12,339 nucleotides of DNA from an uncultured Peptococcaceae bacterium (GTDB taxonomy: Bacteria; Bacillota; Desulfitobacteriia; Desulfitobacteriales; Syntrophobotulaceae), in contig CALBJS010000307.1 of NCBI GenBank assembly GCA_937892995.1, positions 1 to 12,339 on the forward strand, written 5' to 3'. Below the pieces are notes generated by a model. The model saw only the letters and a program-made list of their open reading frames with translations, was not told where the DNA came from and did no database searches. Positions within the stretch are counted from its first letter, which is position 1, and every line of letters starts with the position of its first letter. This document shows positions 5,738 through 12,339 of this stretch, in pieces. The translations under genes were made by a program, and so were the position numbers.

Positions 5738-6460
5738 ATGGACGATAATATCATTGGTATTTTAGATATTGTGCTTAGAAGCATACTATCCGTTTTAGTC
5801 TTATTTTTATTAACTCACTTATTGGGGAAAAAGCAGCTTTCCCAATTAAGTTTTTTCGATTACACAATAGGCATTTCTATTGGTTCGATTGCAGCAGCCT
5901 TAGCAATAGATGATGAGATCCCTTATCAGCATGGAGTACTAGGAATTCTTATTTATGGCAGCTTTGTATTACTATCATCTTATCTATCCCGGAAAAGCAT
6001 ACGTACCAGAAAATTATTATGTGGAGTGCCAACTATACTTATCCAAAATGGAAAATTAATTGAAGAGAATTTAAGAAAAGCCAGATTTCATATAAATGAA
6101 GTATTGGAAGAATGCAGGAACAAAGGAGCATTTAGTATTAGTGACGTTGAAAATGCAATACTTGAAACGAGTGGGCAAGTGAGTGTTCAGCTTAAAGCAC
6201 AAAAACAACCTTTAACACCGGAAGACATGAATATTTCTACTTCCGTCAAAGGAATAGCTGCTAATTTGATTATTGACGGGGTAGTTTTGACAAAACACCT
6301 TAGCCTTGTAAATAGAGATGAAAAGTGGTTAAAGGATGAATTGAAAAAACAAAATGTAAATTCACCCCAAGAAGTTTTGCTAGGTTCTCTTGATTATGAT
6401 GGGACATTACATATAGACCTTAAAAACAGCGATCCGGTACCTTTAGATGTACTTGAATAG
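5738..6460 (+). CDS. YetF-like (DUF421) membrane protein
   Basis: A 240-residue protein of the YetF/DUF421 family without a DUF1657 extension. Membrane helices lie at about 6-26, 42-57 and 65-84. The HLLGKKQLSQLSFFDYTIGI stretch (27-46) matches the family's GK-x-L-x-x-L-x-x-FD signature. The soluble part has ILIQNGKLIEENLRKA (100-115), EECRNKGAFSISDVE (124-138) and NAILETSGQVSVQLK (139-153). The ATG at 5738 is chosen over an in-frame ATG at 5687 because GGGAGG lies 9 nt before it, the first helix then begins near the N-terminus, and the likely promoter lies downstream of 5687. It is divergent from the spoVA2-type operon. Molecular role unknown; forespore membrane location is inferred. Confidence 0.9.
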   Translation: MDDNIIGILDIVLRSILSVLVLFLLTHLLGKKQLSQLSFFDYTIGISIGSIAAALAIDDEIPYQHGVLGILIYGSFVLLSSYLSRKSIRTRKLLCGVPTILIQNGKLIEENLRKARFHINEVLEECRNKGAFSISDVENAILETSGQVSVQLKAQKQPLTPEDMNISTSVKGIAANLIIDGVVLTKHLSLVNRDEKWLKDELKKQNVNSPQEVLLGSLDYDGTLHIDLKNSDPVPLDVLE

Positions 6461-6766
6461 TCTAATGGGCATAAAATAACCTTTTGAACGACTGATTAAT
6501 ATGTTCTATCAAAAGTATATTAAGCATATGTGACGAGACTGTGAAGAAAACTTGAAATTTAGGCGCTACCGGCGTATTCTCTAATGTTTCTTTAAGCTAA
6601 GTAAGGCATTATATAAATATACTTTTTCATCTTCCTCCCTAAAAAACCTGGAATTTTCCAGGTTTTGTTTTTTGAAACCAGATTGGTCTCGATAGCGAAT
6701 AGTTGATAATGATTTTTCGTTCGGCATATTGAGGATCTCCTGCTAAAGAAGTCCTGGGGTTTTTCC
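6461..6766. other. non-coding gap between convergent genes
   Basis: AT-rich. No open frame with a ribosome binding site is visible. The only structures are the terminator at 6643-6666 and a weaker hairpin at 6753-6771. Confidence 0.5.
6643..6666. terminator. bidirectional terminator
   Basis: The CCTGGAA/TTCCAGG stem (6647-6653 and 6656-6662) is flanked by A-rich sequence upstream and TTTTGTTTTTT downstream, so it can end transcription from both strands. It lies between the convergent YetF-like and ferredoxin genes. Confidence 0.85.
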
Positions 6767-6771
6767 TCAGG
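6753..6771 (-). terminator. hairpin overlapping the ferredoxin stop codon
   Basis: A 7-bp stem with one mismatch (minus strand CCTGAGG-AAAAA-CCCCAGG). The TGA stop of the ferredoxin gene lies in the 5' arm, and the minus-strand tail is ACTTCTTT. Possibly a weak first terminator or an mRNA 3'-end stabiliser. Confidence 0.35.
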
Positions 6772-7516
6772 CAGTTTTGCTACAGCTTTCTTCAGTTTGT
6801 AAAGATAAAATACCTTTAGGGCAATTCTCTATACAAGTAGAACATTTAATGCAATTAATATTATGAAATTGATTATTATCTAAAAAACTAAAATGAGGTG
6901 TTAACTGAAAAGGACAGACTTTGGAACATTTTCCACACATAAGACATTTGTCCTGAGCAGAAATAGTCAGTTTTTTTTCGGTTATTTTAGTTATTCGCAG
7001 TAATCTTCCAAGTCCATGGAATGCTTTCTGAATGGTGCCCATGGGGCAGAATTGGCACCAGGCTCTTGGAGCAAAAAGGACAGCTAAGACACCGCCTACG
7101 ATAAAAACAACTAAATAGGTGACGACTAGTACAAAACCTAATTTATCGAAGAAATCATAGGTGCCCCAGGCTGTAAAGGAGTTTAAAATTCTCCTGGTAA
7201 AGTTATACATGAAAAAAACGAAAAATAAGGCTATGAAAATCTTGGAGTTTAAAAAAGAAGGTATTTTTACATTTCTGCTATAGGATAACAAAAGCCTATC
7301 AAATAAACTTCCATGAGGGCAAATATTACCGCACCAATATCTTCCGGTGAAAAAAGAAGTGATCATTAGGCCTGCCATGACTAGTAAAACAAACAATCCT
7401 AATTTCGGCTCCCATAGACCGCCAAAGGCTACAAGAATTGTAAATAGCCAGGCATATTTTCTTACAGTAGTAAAAGTACGCTTGGATTTAAGATAATAGT
7501 TTTTAGAATAAGCCAC
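6767..7516 (-). CDS. NapH-like membrane 4Fe-4S ferredoxin
   Basis: A 249-residue polytopic protein with hydrophobic segments at about 22-38, 40-57, 93-106 and 126-149. It has two CxxxCP/CxxCP motifs at membrane edges (Cys62/Cys66 in WCGNICPHGS; Cys154/Cys157 in WCQFCPMGT), then two classical [4Fe-4S] motifs: Cys191-194-197-Cys201 and Cys222-225-228-Cys232. This is the NapH/NosR/CcoG-type layout, a quinol-linked electron carrier across the cytoplasmic membrane. Without a neighbouring reductase the electron acceptor cannot be named. The start codon is GTG, with AGGAGG 8 nt upstream. A 26-bp palindrome with a CsoR/CstR-like core sits 40 nt upstream and may be its operator. Terminators follow. 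Confidence 0.88.
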   Translation of the reverse strand: MAYSKNYYLKSKRTFTTVRKYAWLFTILVAFGGLWEPKLGLFVLLVMAGLMITSFFTGRYWCGNICPHGSLFDRLLLSYSRNVKIPSFLNSKIFIALFFVFFMYNFTRRILNSFTAWGTYDFFDKLGFVLVVTYLVVFIVGGVLAVLFAPRAWCQFCPMGTIQKAFHGLGRLLRITKITEKKLTISAQDKCLMCGKCSKVCPFQLTPHFSFLDNNQFHNINCIKCSTCIENCPKGILSLQTEESCSKTA

Positions 7517-7555
7517 ATCCTTTGCCTCCTTTAAAGCTAAATAGAATAGATATAC

Positions 7556-7610
7556 AATAAACTATACTACCGTTATACCCCTTAGGGGTATAATGGTAGT
7601 ATAGTTTATT
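7556..7610. promoter_or_regulatory. long palindrome with a CsoR/CstR-type core, possible operator
   Basis: Arms 7556-7581 and 7585-7610 pair over 26 positions with one mismatch (7572/7594), around a TTA centre. The innermost 19 bp, TATACCCCTTAGGGGTATA, resembles operators of the CsoR/RcnR/CstR family, which are C/G-tract inverted repeats flanked by TA. It lies 40 nt before the ferredoxin GTG and 18 nt after the stop of the upstream gene. A terminator role is less likely because neither side has a clean T-run. No csoR-like gene is present in the window. Confidence 0.5.
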
Positions 7611-7627
7611 CTGTTTAACTTGTAAAG

Positions 7628-8251
7628 TTAAATATTATTCTCTGGACAATGCACAGGGCATCCGGGGGCCAAACCCTTGTTAAATTGGGCTAGTGGAGCT
7701 TGAAAAGTCGGTGCACCCGCCATTCCGACACCCCGGGGAAAGGTTTCCAAGAACGTATTTGCTGCTGAGATTGCAGAAGTCGCGAATGGGCAAGTTGCTC
7801 CATTTTGGACGTTTAGGTTAGCTGCGAGGAGTTGGGCATAAAGGACTTGATATTGCTGAGAAAACGGGGAGGAACTAGGAGGCGCAGGAGGGGAAGGCGT
7901 ATTGGAGTTCAGAACAGCAATCGCATTAGCTATCGTAACAACGAAACTGGCACCCGTGTCATTACTTCCCAGTTCGATTGAACCGCCTGCAGCGGTAATT
8001 AAAGCATTGGTCACATCTGGATGGTTTCTAAAGAAACCAATTGTGTGCGTACAGGCCGGTGTCGGACATGCTCCTAATGCTGATGTACCGCAAACAATGC
8101 CTGTCGGTACTGCTGTAGCATTAGCGGAGAAAGTCAGAGGAATTTGGACACACACTGTCTCATGAACATTTGTAAAACATTGTAAACATAGCGGCTCATG
8201 GGTATAGCGAACTAAGAATGGAGCTTGTCTGGAATTTGACCCGCTATTCAC
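7628..8251 (-). CDS. Cys-rich protein with 'IGFFRNHP' surface-type domain
   Basis: A 207-residue protein with nine Cys (22, 25, 34, 54, 62, 67, 154, 198, 202). Residues 66-172 resemble a domain found in secreted or surface proteins, with a T-x-G-[YF]-[WF]-[KR]-NHP opening (HTIGFFRNHPDV, 69-80), an IAVLNS stretch (111-116) and a helical LYAQLLAANLNVQNG block (137-151). A Pro/Ser-rich linker (118-129) interrupts it. There is no signal peptide. The only usable start is GTG at 8251, which lacks a ribosome binding site and lies inside a CCCGC/GCGGG hairpin. The frame stays open upstream to a TAG inside the terminator of the gene before it, so the N-terminus is uncertain. A spore-surface location is possible but unproven. 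Confidence 0.6.
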   Translation of the reverse strand: MNSGSNSRQAPFLVRYTHEPLCLQCFTNVHETVCVQIPLTFSANATAVPTGIVCGTSALGACPTPACTHTIGFFRNHPDVTNALITAAGGSIELGSNDTGASFVVTIANAIAVLNSNTPSPPAPPSSSPFSQQYQVLYAQLLAANLNVQNGATCPFATSAISAANTFLETFPRGVGMAGAPTFQAPLAQFNKGLAPGCPVHCPENNI

Positions 8252-8287
8252 GCGGGTTTGAACGTTTCTATAGAGGTTTACACAAAG

Positions 8288-8318
8288 AGAACCCCGGCAC
8301 TATAGGCACCGGGGTTCT
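8288..8318 (-). terminator. terminator after the secreted jelly-roll protein gene
   Basis: A 10-bp perfect stem AGAACCCCGG / CCGGGGTTCT with an 11-nt loop, followed on the minus strand by CTTTGTG. It lies about 78 nt beyond the stop codon at 8396. Confidence 0.6.
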
Positions 8319-8395
8319 GCAGATAGATTAGATTGTGGTTACGGATAATGATATATACACTATTTTCTTAGGCTTCAATGATGATCGGTAAATAG

Positions 8396-10030
8396 TTAAT
8401 TCTTCACAAATGAGATGTCATCAATGCAGAAGTCATTTCCTGTGTAGGCGATACGCGTATCGCGGATCTCAATATTAGCCTGAGTTGCTGTTCCGGCAGA
8501 CCATGTTGCGGTATATTGAGACCATCCATCAGCTGCTGTCCCAAGTTCAAGGATTGAAGGAATAAGCAGATCACCGTTAATTTTTACTTCAAGTATGCCC
8601 GGCTCCGGATCTTCATAAGAACTCTTGGCGTAGAATGTGAATGTGTATGTGGGAGATACGGGTGTTGCAGGCGTGTAATCAATATACCTTGCCCAATTTT
8701 TCCCAGGGAAATCGCTGGTTCCGCCCCATGCCGTCTCGGTTTGTAACACAACGGGAGGCTTATCATACTGGTAACACAATTTATAGGTTAATGCAGTGGG
8801 ATTAGCCTCCGGGCCGCCTGACCAGGCATAGTTACGGGCCATAATCCAAAGCTTGTTGGTTCCGGCAACCAGCTGAGAGCTAATACCTATAGGGCCTTCG
8901 ATCGAATCATACCCATGCCGTCCGTCGCCTAACTCTGGAGTAAGATCCTTGGTCGAAGGTCCATAAACAATAGCCGGACTTCCATCACCAACAAAGACGC
9001 CATTTAGGTAAGCTATCTCAGCATTATCGGCATTCATTGTTAATGTGCCCGAAATATTGGTGGCAGCAGCAGGTAAGGCAAAAGTTCTGGTAAATAGCCG
9101 CCACGTATTAAAATCGGGTGTCTCGGAATTATAGGCACTCGAGATCCAATCAGCACCGGGAATTCCGTAAGGTGCCCAGGCACTGTGTGCCCAAGCCAGA
9201 ACGGATGGAATCCCTGCAGGGTAAGCGGTTTGGTAATCGGCCTTATAACCTGCCGGATAGCCTGGTTTCTCGGTATCTTCAGCTAACAAAAGCACATTAT
9301 CCGAACCGGCACCGCTAACCAGATAGCCAGTGACTGTATCACCAGCTTTGATTTTTTTCACAACTGCATGGGCCGCAACGGCATAGGGGGACCCCCAGCC
9401 TTCACCGATTGGGAGACAATACCATCCGGTTTCGGTCATCCCCGGATTAAGAGTCTCCTTGCTAGAGAACTTACCGGGAATTGGATTCCCGTTTGTCTGG
9501 GGGATACCCGTGGCCCCATCTGCAATCGCAACATGTGTCTCTGTGATTACCCATCCTTCAGCAATTTTTTCAGGAGACAGAACGAATTTAACGCAGATAT
9601 TTGTACTGTCGCTCTTCACAAGAACATCGCCAACAAGTATTTTCTGCCCGGCATAAAGCGGGAAGCTTGGGGGAACCGGTTCATTTAGTGTAAGACCTGT
9701 TACGTCCTGTCCCCATACAACTGCAGGCGGTTCGGTCGTAGTACCATTGACAATCATCATTTTTCCTGTTCCGGAAGTGTGATCGCCAAAATTCAGCCAT
9801 GCAGAATGATACAGATTAGGACTTGTGCCAATTGCGTATACCAGCGGGGGCTCCAAACTGTTCTGATAGATGTCTGTAACAGGTGAGTAACCGCTGGTAA
9901 ATCCCGTGTTCCCCACCTCAAAATCGCCGTTTGTAATGAGATTGACAGGCACTGCATATGCGGGTGTTGCCAGAGCAACTATCATTATGATTGTCATTAA
10001 TATGCCAAGCCATCGTTTCGTTTTTTTCAT
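8396..10030 (-). CDS. secreted multi-domain protein with jelly-roll carbohydrate-binding-like modules
   Basis: A 544-residue exported protein. Residues 1-26 form a signal peptide (MKKTKR, hydrophobic core, cleavage after TPAYA). The N-terminal domain starts NLITNGDFEVGNTGFTSGY (30-48), the 'NGDFE' opening of galactose-binding-like modules. Roughly 255-430 resembles the jelly-roll found beside glycosidase domains: Trp/Phe-rich strands, AEIAYLNGVFVGDG, and LVAGTNKLWIMARNYAW. The C-terminal 430-544 part ends YTGNDFCIDDISFVKN, the typical last strand of CBM4/9-like modules. No catalytic domain or cell-wall anchor is visible, so it is probably an adhesin or polysaccharide-binding protein; the ligand is unknown. 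AGGAGA lies 7 nt before the ATG. It is monocistronic, with a promoter at 10106-10133 and a terminator at 8288-8318. Confidence 0.8.
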   Translation of the reverse strand: MKKTKRWLGILMTIIMIVALATPAYAVPVNLITNGDFEVGNTGFTSGYSPVTDIYQNSLEPPLVYAIGTSPNLYHSAWLNFGDHTSGTGKMMIVNGTTTEPPAVVWGQDVTGLTLNEPVPPSFPLYAGQKILVGDVLVKSDSTNICVKFVLSPEKIAEGWVITETHVAIADGATGIPQTNGNPIPGKFSSKETLNPGMTETGWYCLPIGEGWGSPYAVAAHAVVKKIKAGDTVTGYLVSGAGSDNVLLLAEDTEKPGYPAGYKADYQTAYPAGIPSVLAWAHSAWAPYGIPGADWISSAYNSETPDFNTWRLFTRTFALPAAATNISGTLTMNADNAEIAYLNGVFVGDGSPAIVYGPSTKDLTPELGDGRHGYDSIEGPIGISSQLVAGTNKLWIMARNYAWSGGPEANPTALTYKLCYQYDKPPVVLQTETAWGGTSDFPGKNWARYIDYTPATPVSPTYTFTFYAKSSYEDPEPGILEVKINGDLLIPSILELGTAADGWSQYTATWSAGTATQANIEIRDTRIAYTGNDFCIDDISFVKN

Positions 10031-10105
10031 TATTCATTCTCCTTTACAATTTTAAATATTTAATCACCGATATTAACATATTTACATCCTATTGCTGTGC
10101 GGAGC

Positions 10106-10133
10106 ATTTTATGCATCGTAACTGTCCTTGCAA
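10106..10133 (-). promoter_or_regulatory. sigma-A-like promoter of the jelly-roll protein gene
   Basis: On the minus strand TTGCAA (10133-10128), 16 nt, TAAAAT (10111-10106). The leader would be about 70 nt. Consensus match only. Confidence 0.4.
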
Positions 10134-10263
10134 GACTATTAATTCTTGCATGAATCTGAAGTGCTCTGTATGTCTAGAGTTTTATCCATTCATCTATAAA
10201 ACCACCCCTTTCAATGAAATGATGAAAAAAGTAATCTTTGATTAACAATCCGGAAAAACGCAA

Positions 10264-10285
10264 AAACCGACCTTTTGGTCGGTTT
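10264..10285 (-). terminator. rho-independent terminator
   Basis: A 9-bp perfect stem AAACCGACC / GGTCGGTTT with a 4-nt loop and, on the minus strand, TTTTTG after the stem. It probably ends the SGNH hydrolase transcript, although it lies about 255 nt past the stop codon. Confidence 0.75.
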
Positions 10286-10415
10286 CGCTACTAACTCCTC
10301 CTGGGAAAAGCGTCCAAATAATTCCCCGGATTCATTGTTCCCATTTGCTTAACAATATTATCTTTATGAAATGAATTGCCACAATTTTTGTTTAGTTAAA
10401 AATTTTGACTGTAGA

Positions 10416-10439
10416 GGGTAGCAACAAGTCCTGCTACCC
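10416..10439. repeat. 8-bp inverted repeat
   Basis: GGGTAGCA - 8 nt - TGCTACCC, perfect. No T-run on either side, so it is more likely an mRNA 3' structure or a protein site than a terminator. Confidence 0.4.
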
Positions 10440-10541
10440 AATTCGTCGTACTGTTGATTTGTCCTCAGCCAAGGAAGCGATCCCCATTTCCTTTGACGTA
10501 TTCTGCAGTGAATGTGTTGATATTGACTCACCGATCCCGCA

Positions 10542-11408
10542 TTACTTTCCTTTGATAGCTGACCAGAGTATATTTGTCAACGCCATATAGCCCTGATGGC
10601 TTGGGTGAACATTGTTGGCCGGCAAGTATTTCTGATAATGTTTTTTAAAGGCTTCTACGGTCGGCACGAACGTGACATTGCCATTGTGTAAAGCTGTTGC
10701 GTTTTGTATCGACGCATTTAATGTGCCGGTTAATTGATCGTTATACGGATATCCCATGACGTAGATCTTGGCATCCTGATTTTGTCCGATAAAAGTCAGT
10801 ATGTCCAAAGTGTTTGCACCTACTTTTGTAATAGCATCCAGAATCACGTCCTGGTTTTCTGGCTGGCTGGCTAAAAGGAGATCGTTACCCCCGATATGGA
10901 GCGTTATGATATCCGCATTGTGAATCGCCTTTTGGATACGAAGTTTCAGCACAGGGGACAATCGGGCAAAGACGCCTGTTATTACCATCTCGTCGCCGGA
11001 TCTCAGCCCTGCGACCACAGAAGATAAGGATGGATCTAAAGGATCACTGATGCCCATCAGCTTCATGACAAGTGCAGTGACAGTTTGTTCATCAGAGGCT
11101 GCAATATTTGCCCGTATGAGCGGAAACTGTGCAGACTGATCGTCAAGAATATTTTTGAGATCCTCCGATGTCAGACCCGGCACGCCAAAGTTCTCATACG
11201 TCCCCAGATTATTCGTGATTCTCTTCGCTAAAAAATCCGCATAGCCCTGACCAGAACCGCCCGCGGGTGTCATACCTGCCGCCAGCGAATCTCCGATGGC
11301 CACATAATTCCCCTGTTGCGGCACAGCCAATGCTGCATTCGGTACAATCATCAGACAAAGAATCAGTATAAGCACCAGAAAAAAACCTCGATTTCTTTTC
11401 GTTGACAT
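10542..11408 (-). CDS. secreted SGNH/GDSL-family hydrolase
   Basis: A 288-residue exported esterase or lipase-like protein. The signal peptide covers about 1-28 (MSTKRNRGFF, hydrophobic core, NAALA). Block I is YVAIGDSLAAG with the nucleophile Ser41; block III is GGND at 173-176; block V is NNVHPSHQGY with His268. Three residues before that His, where the catalytic Asp of the DxxH motif normally stands, there is Asn265. The substrate cannot be inferred. The frame is open to an ATG at 11483, but that codon coincides with the predicted transcription start and has no ribosome binding site. The ATG at 11408 directly precedes the signal peptide; GGTG lies 7 nt upstream of it. A GTG at 11417, a few nt behind GGAAGGGAC, is an alternative start. 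Confidence 0.85.
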   Translation of the reverse strand: MSTKRNRGFFLVLILILCLMIVPNAALAVPQQGNYVAIGDSLAAGMTPAGGSGQGYADFLAKRITNNLGTYENFGVPGLTSEDLKNILDDQSAQFPLIRANIAASDEQTVTALVMKLMGISDPLDPSLSSVVAGLRSGDEMVITGVFARLSPVLKLRIQKAIHNADIITLHIGGNDLLLASQPENQDVILDAITKVGANTLDILTFIGQNQDAKIYVMGYPYNDQLTGTLNASIQNATALHNGNVTFVPTVEAFKKHYQKYLPANNVHPSHQGYMALTNILWSAIKGK

Positions 11409-11489
11409 TTCAAACACCGTCCCTTCCTTTTTTCGGTAAAGCCTGATCGTGTTCCTAATACCACTGTTGTAAAAATTTACCATAATTGA

Positions 11490-11518
11490 ATTATATGTGT
11501 AACTACAACGGAATTCAA
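11490..11518 (-). promoter_or_regulatory. sigma-A promoter of the SGNH hydrolase gene
   Basis: On the minus strand TTGAAT (11518-11513), exactly 17 nt, TATAAT (11495-11490). It is the best vegetative promoter match in the window. The predicted start near 11483 gives a leader of about 75 nt to the ATG at 11408. Confidence 0.7.
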
Positions 11519-11522
11519 TCTC

Positions 11523-11550
11523 CCGGGACTTCTTTTCCCGGAACTTTTTT
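11523..11550 (+). terminator. short plus-strand terminator-like hairpin
   Basis: A CCGGGA / TCCCGG stem (11523-11528, 11536-11541) with a 7-nt loop, followed by AACTTTTTT. No plus-strand gene ends nearby, so its role is unclear. Confidence 0.35.
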
Positions 11551-11680
11551 CAGACAAAATCCGAATAATTCCGATAGTAAAGAGTTCCTATCTGCAGTAT
11601 CTATCACAATGAAGAACCGCATTGTTGTCGGTCAGTACAATTATTTATTTATTATGCTTTGAATATAGATAAGGAGTATC

Positions 11681-11700
11681 AGCCCGAAACAGCTCGGGCT
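11681..11700 (+). other. hairpin in the leader of the last gene
   Basis: AGCCCGA - 6 nt - TCGGGCT, a perfect 7-bp stem, 44 nt before the ATG at 11745. There is no T-run after it. A leader structure or an older terminator; I do not recognise a known riboswitch here. Confidence 0.3.
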
Positions 11701-11744
11701 ATGGTCGGGTAAGTATATAATTTTATAGTTGAGGAGGTTCTGGT

Positions 11745-12339
11745 ATGAAAAGATTATTAGCTTGTTTTTTAAGTATTGTTTCGGCTGTCTCCTTCTTGTT
11801 ATTCGATGGAAGTTATGCCCAAGCCGGGGGTGGGTGGAGCATAGTAGACAGCAAAGAACTGGATGGTTCTTCCGCATCGGTAGCAGTATTTATCTTTCGT
11901 CCTGTGAGTTTAATGGAACAATCTACGCCGCCTTCAGTGATCCGGCCAAGCAGACTTGGGACGGCACCGCTTGGAGTAACTCTATCTGCCAATGATTTAT
12001 TGACAATCACTGCCTTGAGCAGTGGAAAAAGTGAAAGCACTGGAGCAAGTATAACTGTAATCAGCAAAGGAGGAGGATCAGCGTCCTCGGACAGTGGCGG
12101 TGGGGAAACAGCAACCTATTCTATCAATCCCGGTGGTGATAATACCAATTACAACAGAAATATTTTATCCACTTAAATAATGTTACAACTCAACAAAGGC
12201 AGGCCGCTCAATTATCCTCTACTTCTCCGCTAATAATTCCGAACGCAACTACTCTGACCACCCTTACGACCGGTGACGGTCTTCAAATAGTGGTTCCGGC
12301 AGGAGCAACCGAAAATCAGTCTGGGGCCTTGCAGATAAC
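11745..12339 (+). pseudogene. secreted-protein gene with apparent frameshifts, running off the window
   Basis: An excellent GAGGAGG ribosome binding site 7 nt before the ATG and a clear signal peptide (MKRLLACFLSI, hydrophobic core, DGSYAQA) open the gene; this frame closes at 12176 after 143 residues. Protein-like sequence changes frame along the way. At about 11880-11995 the second frame reads YLSSCEFNGTIYAAFSDPAK then TWDGTAWSN, like a repeat of secreted beta-propeller-type proteins. The first frame reads better again from about 11985 (LSANDLLTITALSSG) into a Gly/Ser-rich linker. From 12143 to the window end the second frame is open and protein-like (NVTTQQRQAAQLSS, then TLTTLTTGDGLQIVVPAG). 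This suggests a decayed surface protein, or indel errors in the sequence. The alternative is an intact 143-residue protein at 11745-12176. Confidence 0.5.

Larger units (their letters stand above)
10031..10541. other. non-coding region between two secreted-protein genes
   Basis: It holds the promoter of the jelly-roll protein gene, the terminator at 10264-10285 and an inverted repeat at 10416-10439. Open frames here start inside neighbouring genes or lack ribosome binding sites, so I call no gene. Confidence 0.5.

Noticed and set aside
7556..7610. The long palindrome as a simple terminator or a miniature transposable element
   Set aside because: No T-run follows the stem on either strand, and no target-site duplication or second copy is visible in the window; the operator reading fits the core better.
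9991..10245. Plus-strand 84-codon frame with several Cys
   Set aside because: Starts inside the signal-peptide region of the minus-strand secreted protein, crosses its promoter and lacks a ribosome binding site.
10291..10395. Minus-strand fragment ending GNYLDAFPRRS just before the terminator at 10264-10285
   Set aside because: The stop lies 6 nt from the terminator, which is suggestive, but there is no start codon with a ribosome binding site and an in-frame stop closes it upstream. At most a gene remnant.
10405..10590. Plus-strand 61-codon frame
   Set aside because: TTG start without ribosome binding site, and it overlaps the end of the SGNH hydrolase gene.
11670..11715. Possible c-di-GMP (GEMM-type) riboswitch before the last gene
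   Set aside because: Only one short hairpin and a vague GGTCGGGTAA tail are present; the conserved paired stems and the A-rich junction of the aptamer are missing.

Overview
The window looks like a chromosomal segment of an endospore-forming Firmicute, most likely an anaerobic Clostridia of the Desulfosporosinus/Desulfitobacterium (Peptococcaceae) kind. That rests on a complete SpoVAC-SpoVAD-SpoVAEb set, strong AGGAGG-type ribosome binding sites, AT-rich spacers, tiny YjcZ-like spore proteins and a NapH-type ferredoxin. The genus is inference from gene content; no marker gene is present.

Layout. (1) 1-1311: a sigma-A-like promoter and a plus-strand trigger-factor-like chaperone without its prolyl-isomerase domain. 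(2) 1525-1822: two tiny minus-strand genes (47 and 39 aa), each a short Gly/Cys-containing head plus one membrane segment, closed by a terminator. (3) 2081-5428: a minus-strand operon, read DUF1657 - YetF-like(DUF421)+DUF1657 - SpoVAC - SpoVAD - SpoVAEb - DUF1657, with a sigma-G-like promoter in front. A second YetF-like gene (5738-6460) diverges from it, also behind a sigma-G-like promoter. This matches the 'spoVA2'-type clusters linked to dipicolinic-acid uptake and spore heat resistance. (4) 6767-7516: a NapH-like membrane ferredoxin preceded by a long palindrome with a CsoR/CstR-type core. (5) 7628-10030: a Cys-rich protein with an 'IGFFRNHP' domain and a secreted protein with jelly-roll domains. 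(6) 10542-11408: a secreted SGNH/GDSL hydrolase with a clear sigma-A promoter. (7) 11745-end: a plus-strand secreted-protein gene that looks frame-shifted and runs off the window.

How the parts relate. The central cluster is one functional unit. SpoVAD (ligand-binding, thiolase fold) and the paralogous membrane proteins SpoVAC and SpoVAEb should form a forespore inner-membrane DPA channel. YetF-like and DUF1657 proteins are recurrent partners of unknown role. Three DUF1657 units occur in this one operon, one of them fused to the C-terminus of the YetF-like protein. A short GGCCGT-type box precedes the ribosome binding site of three operon genes. The right half is mostly cell-surface or secreted proteins with no obvious pathway link to the spore cluster.
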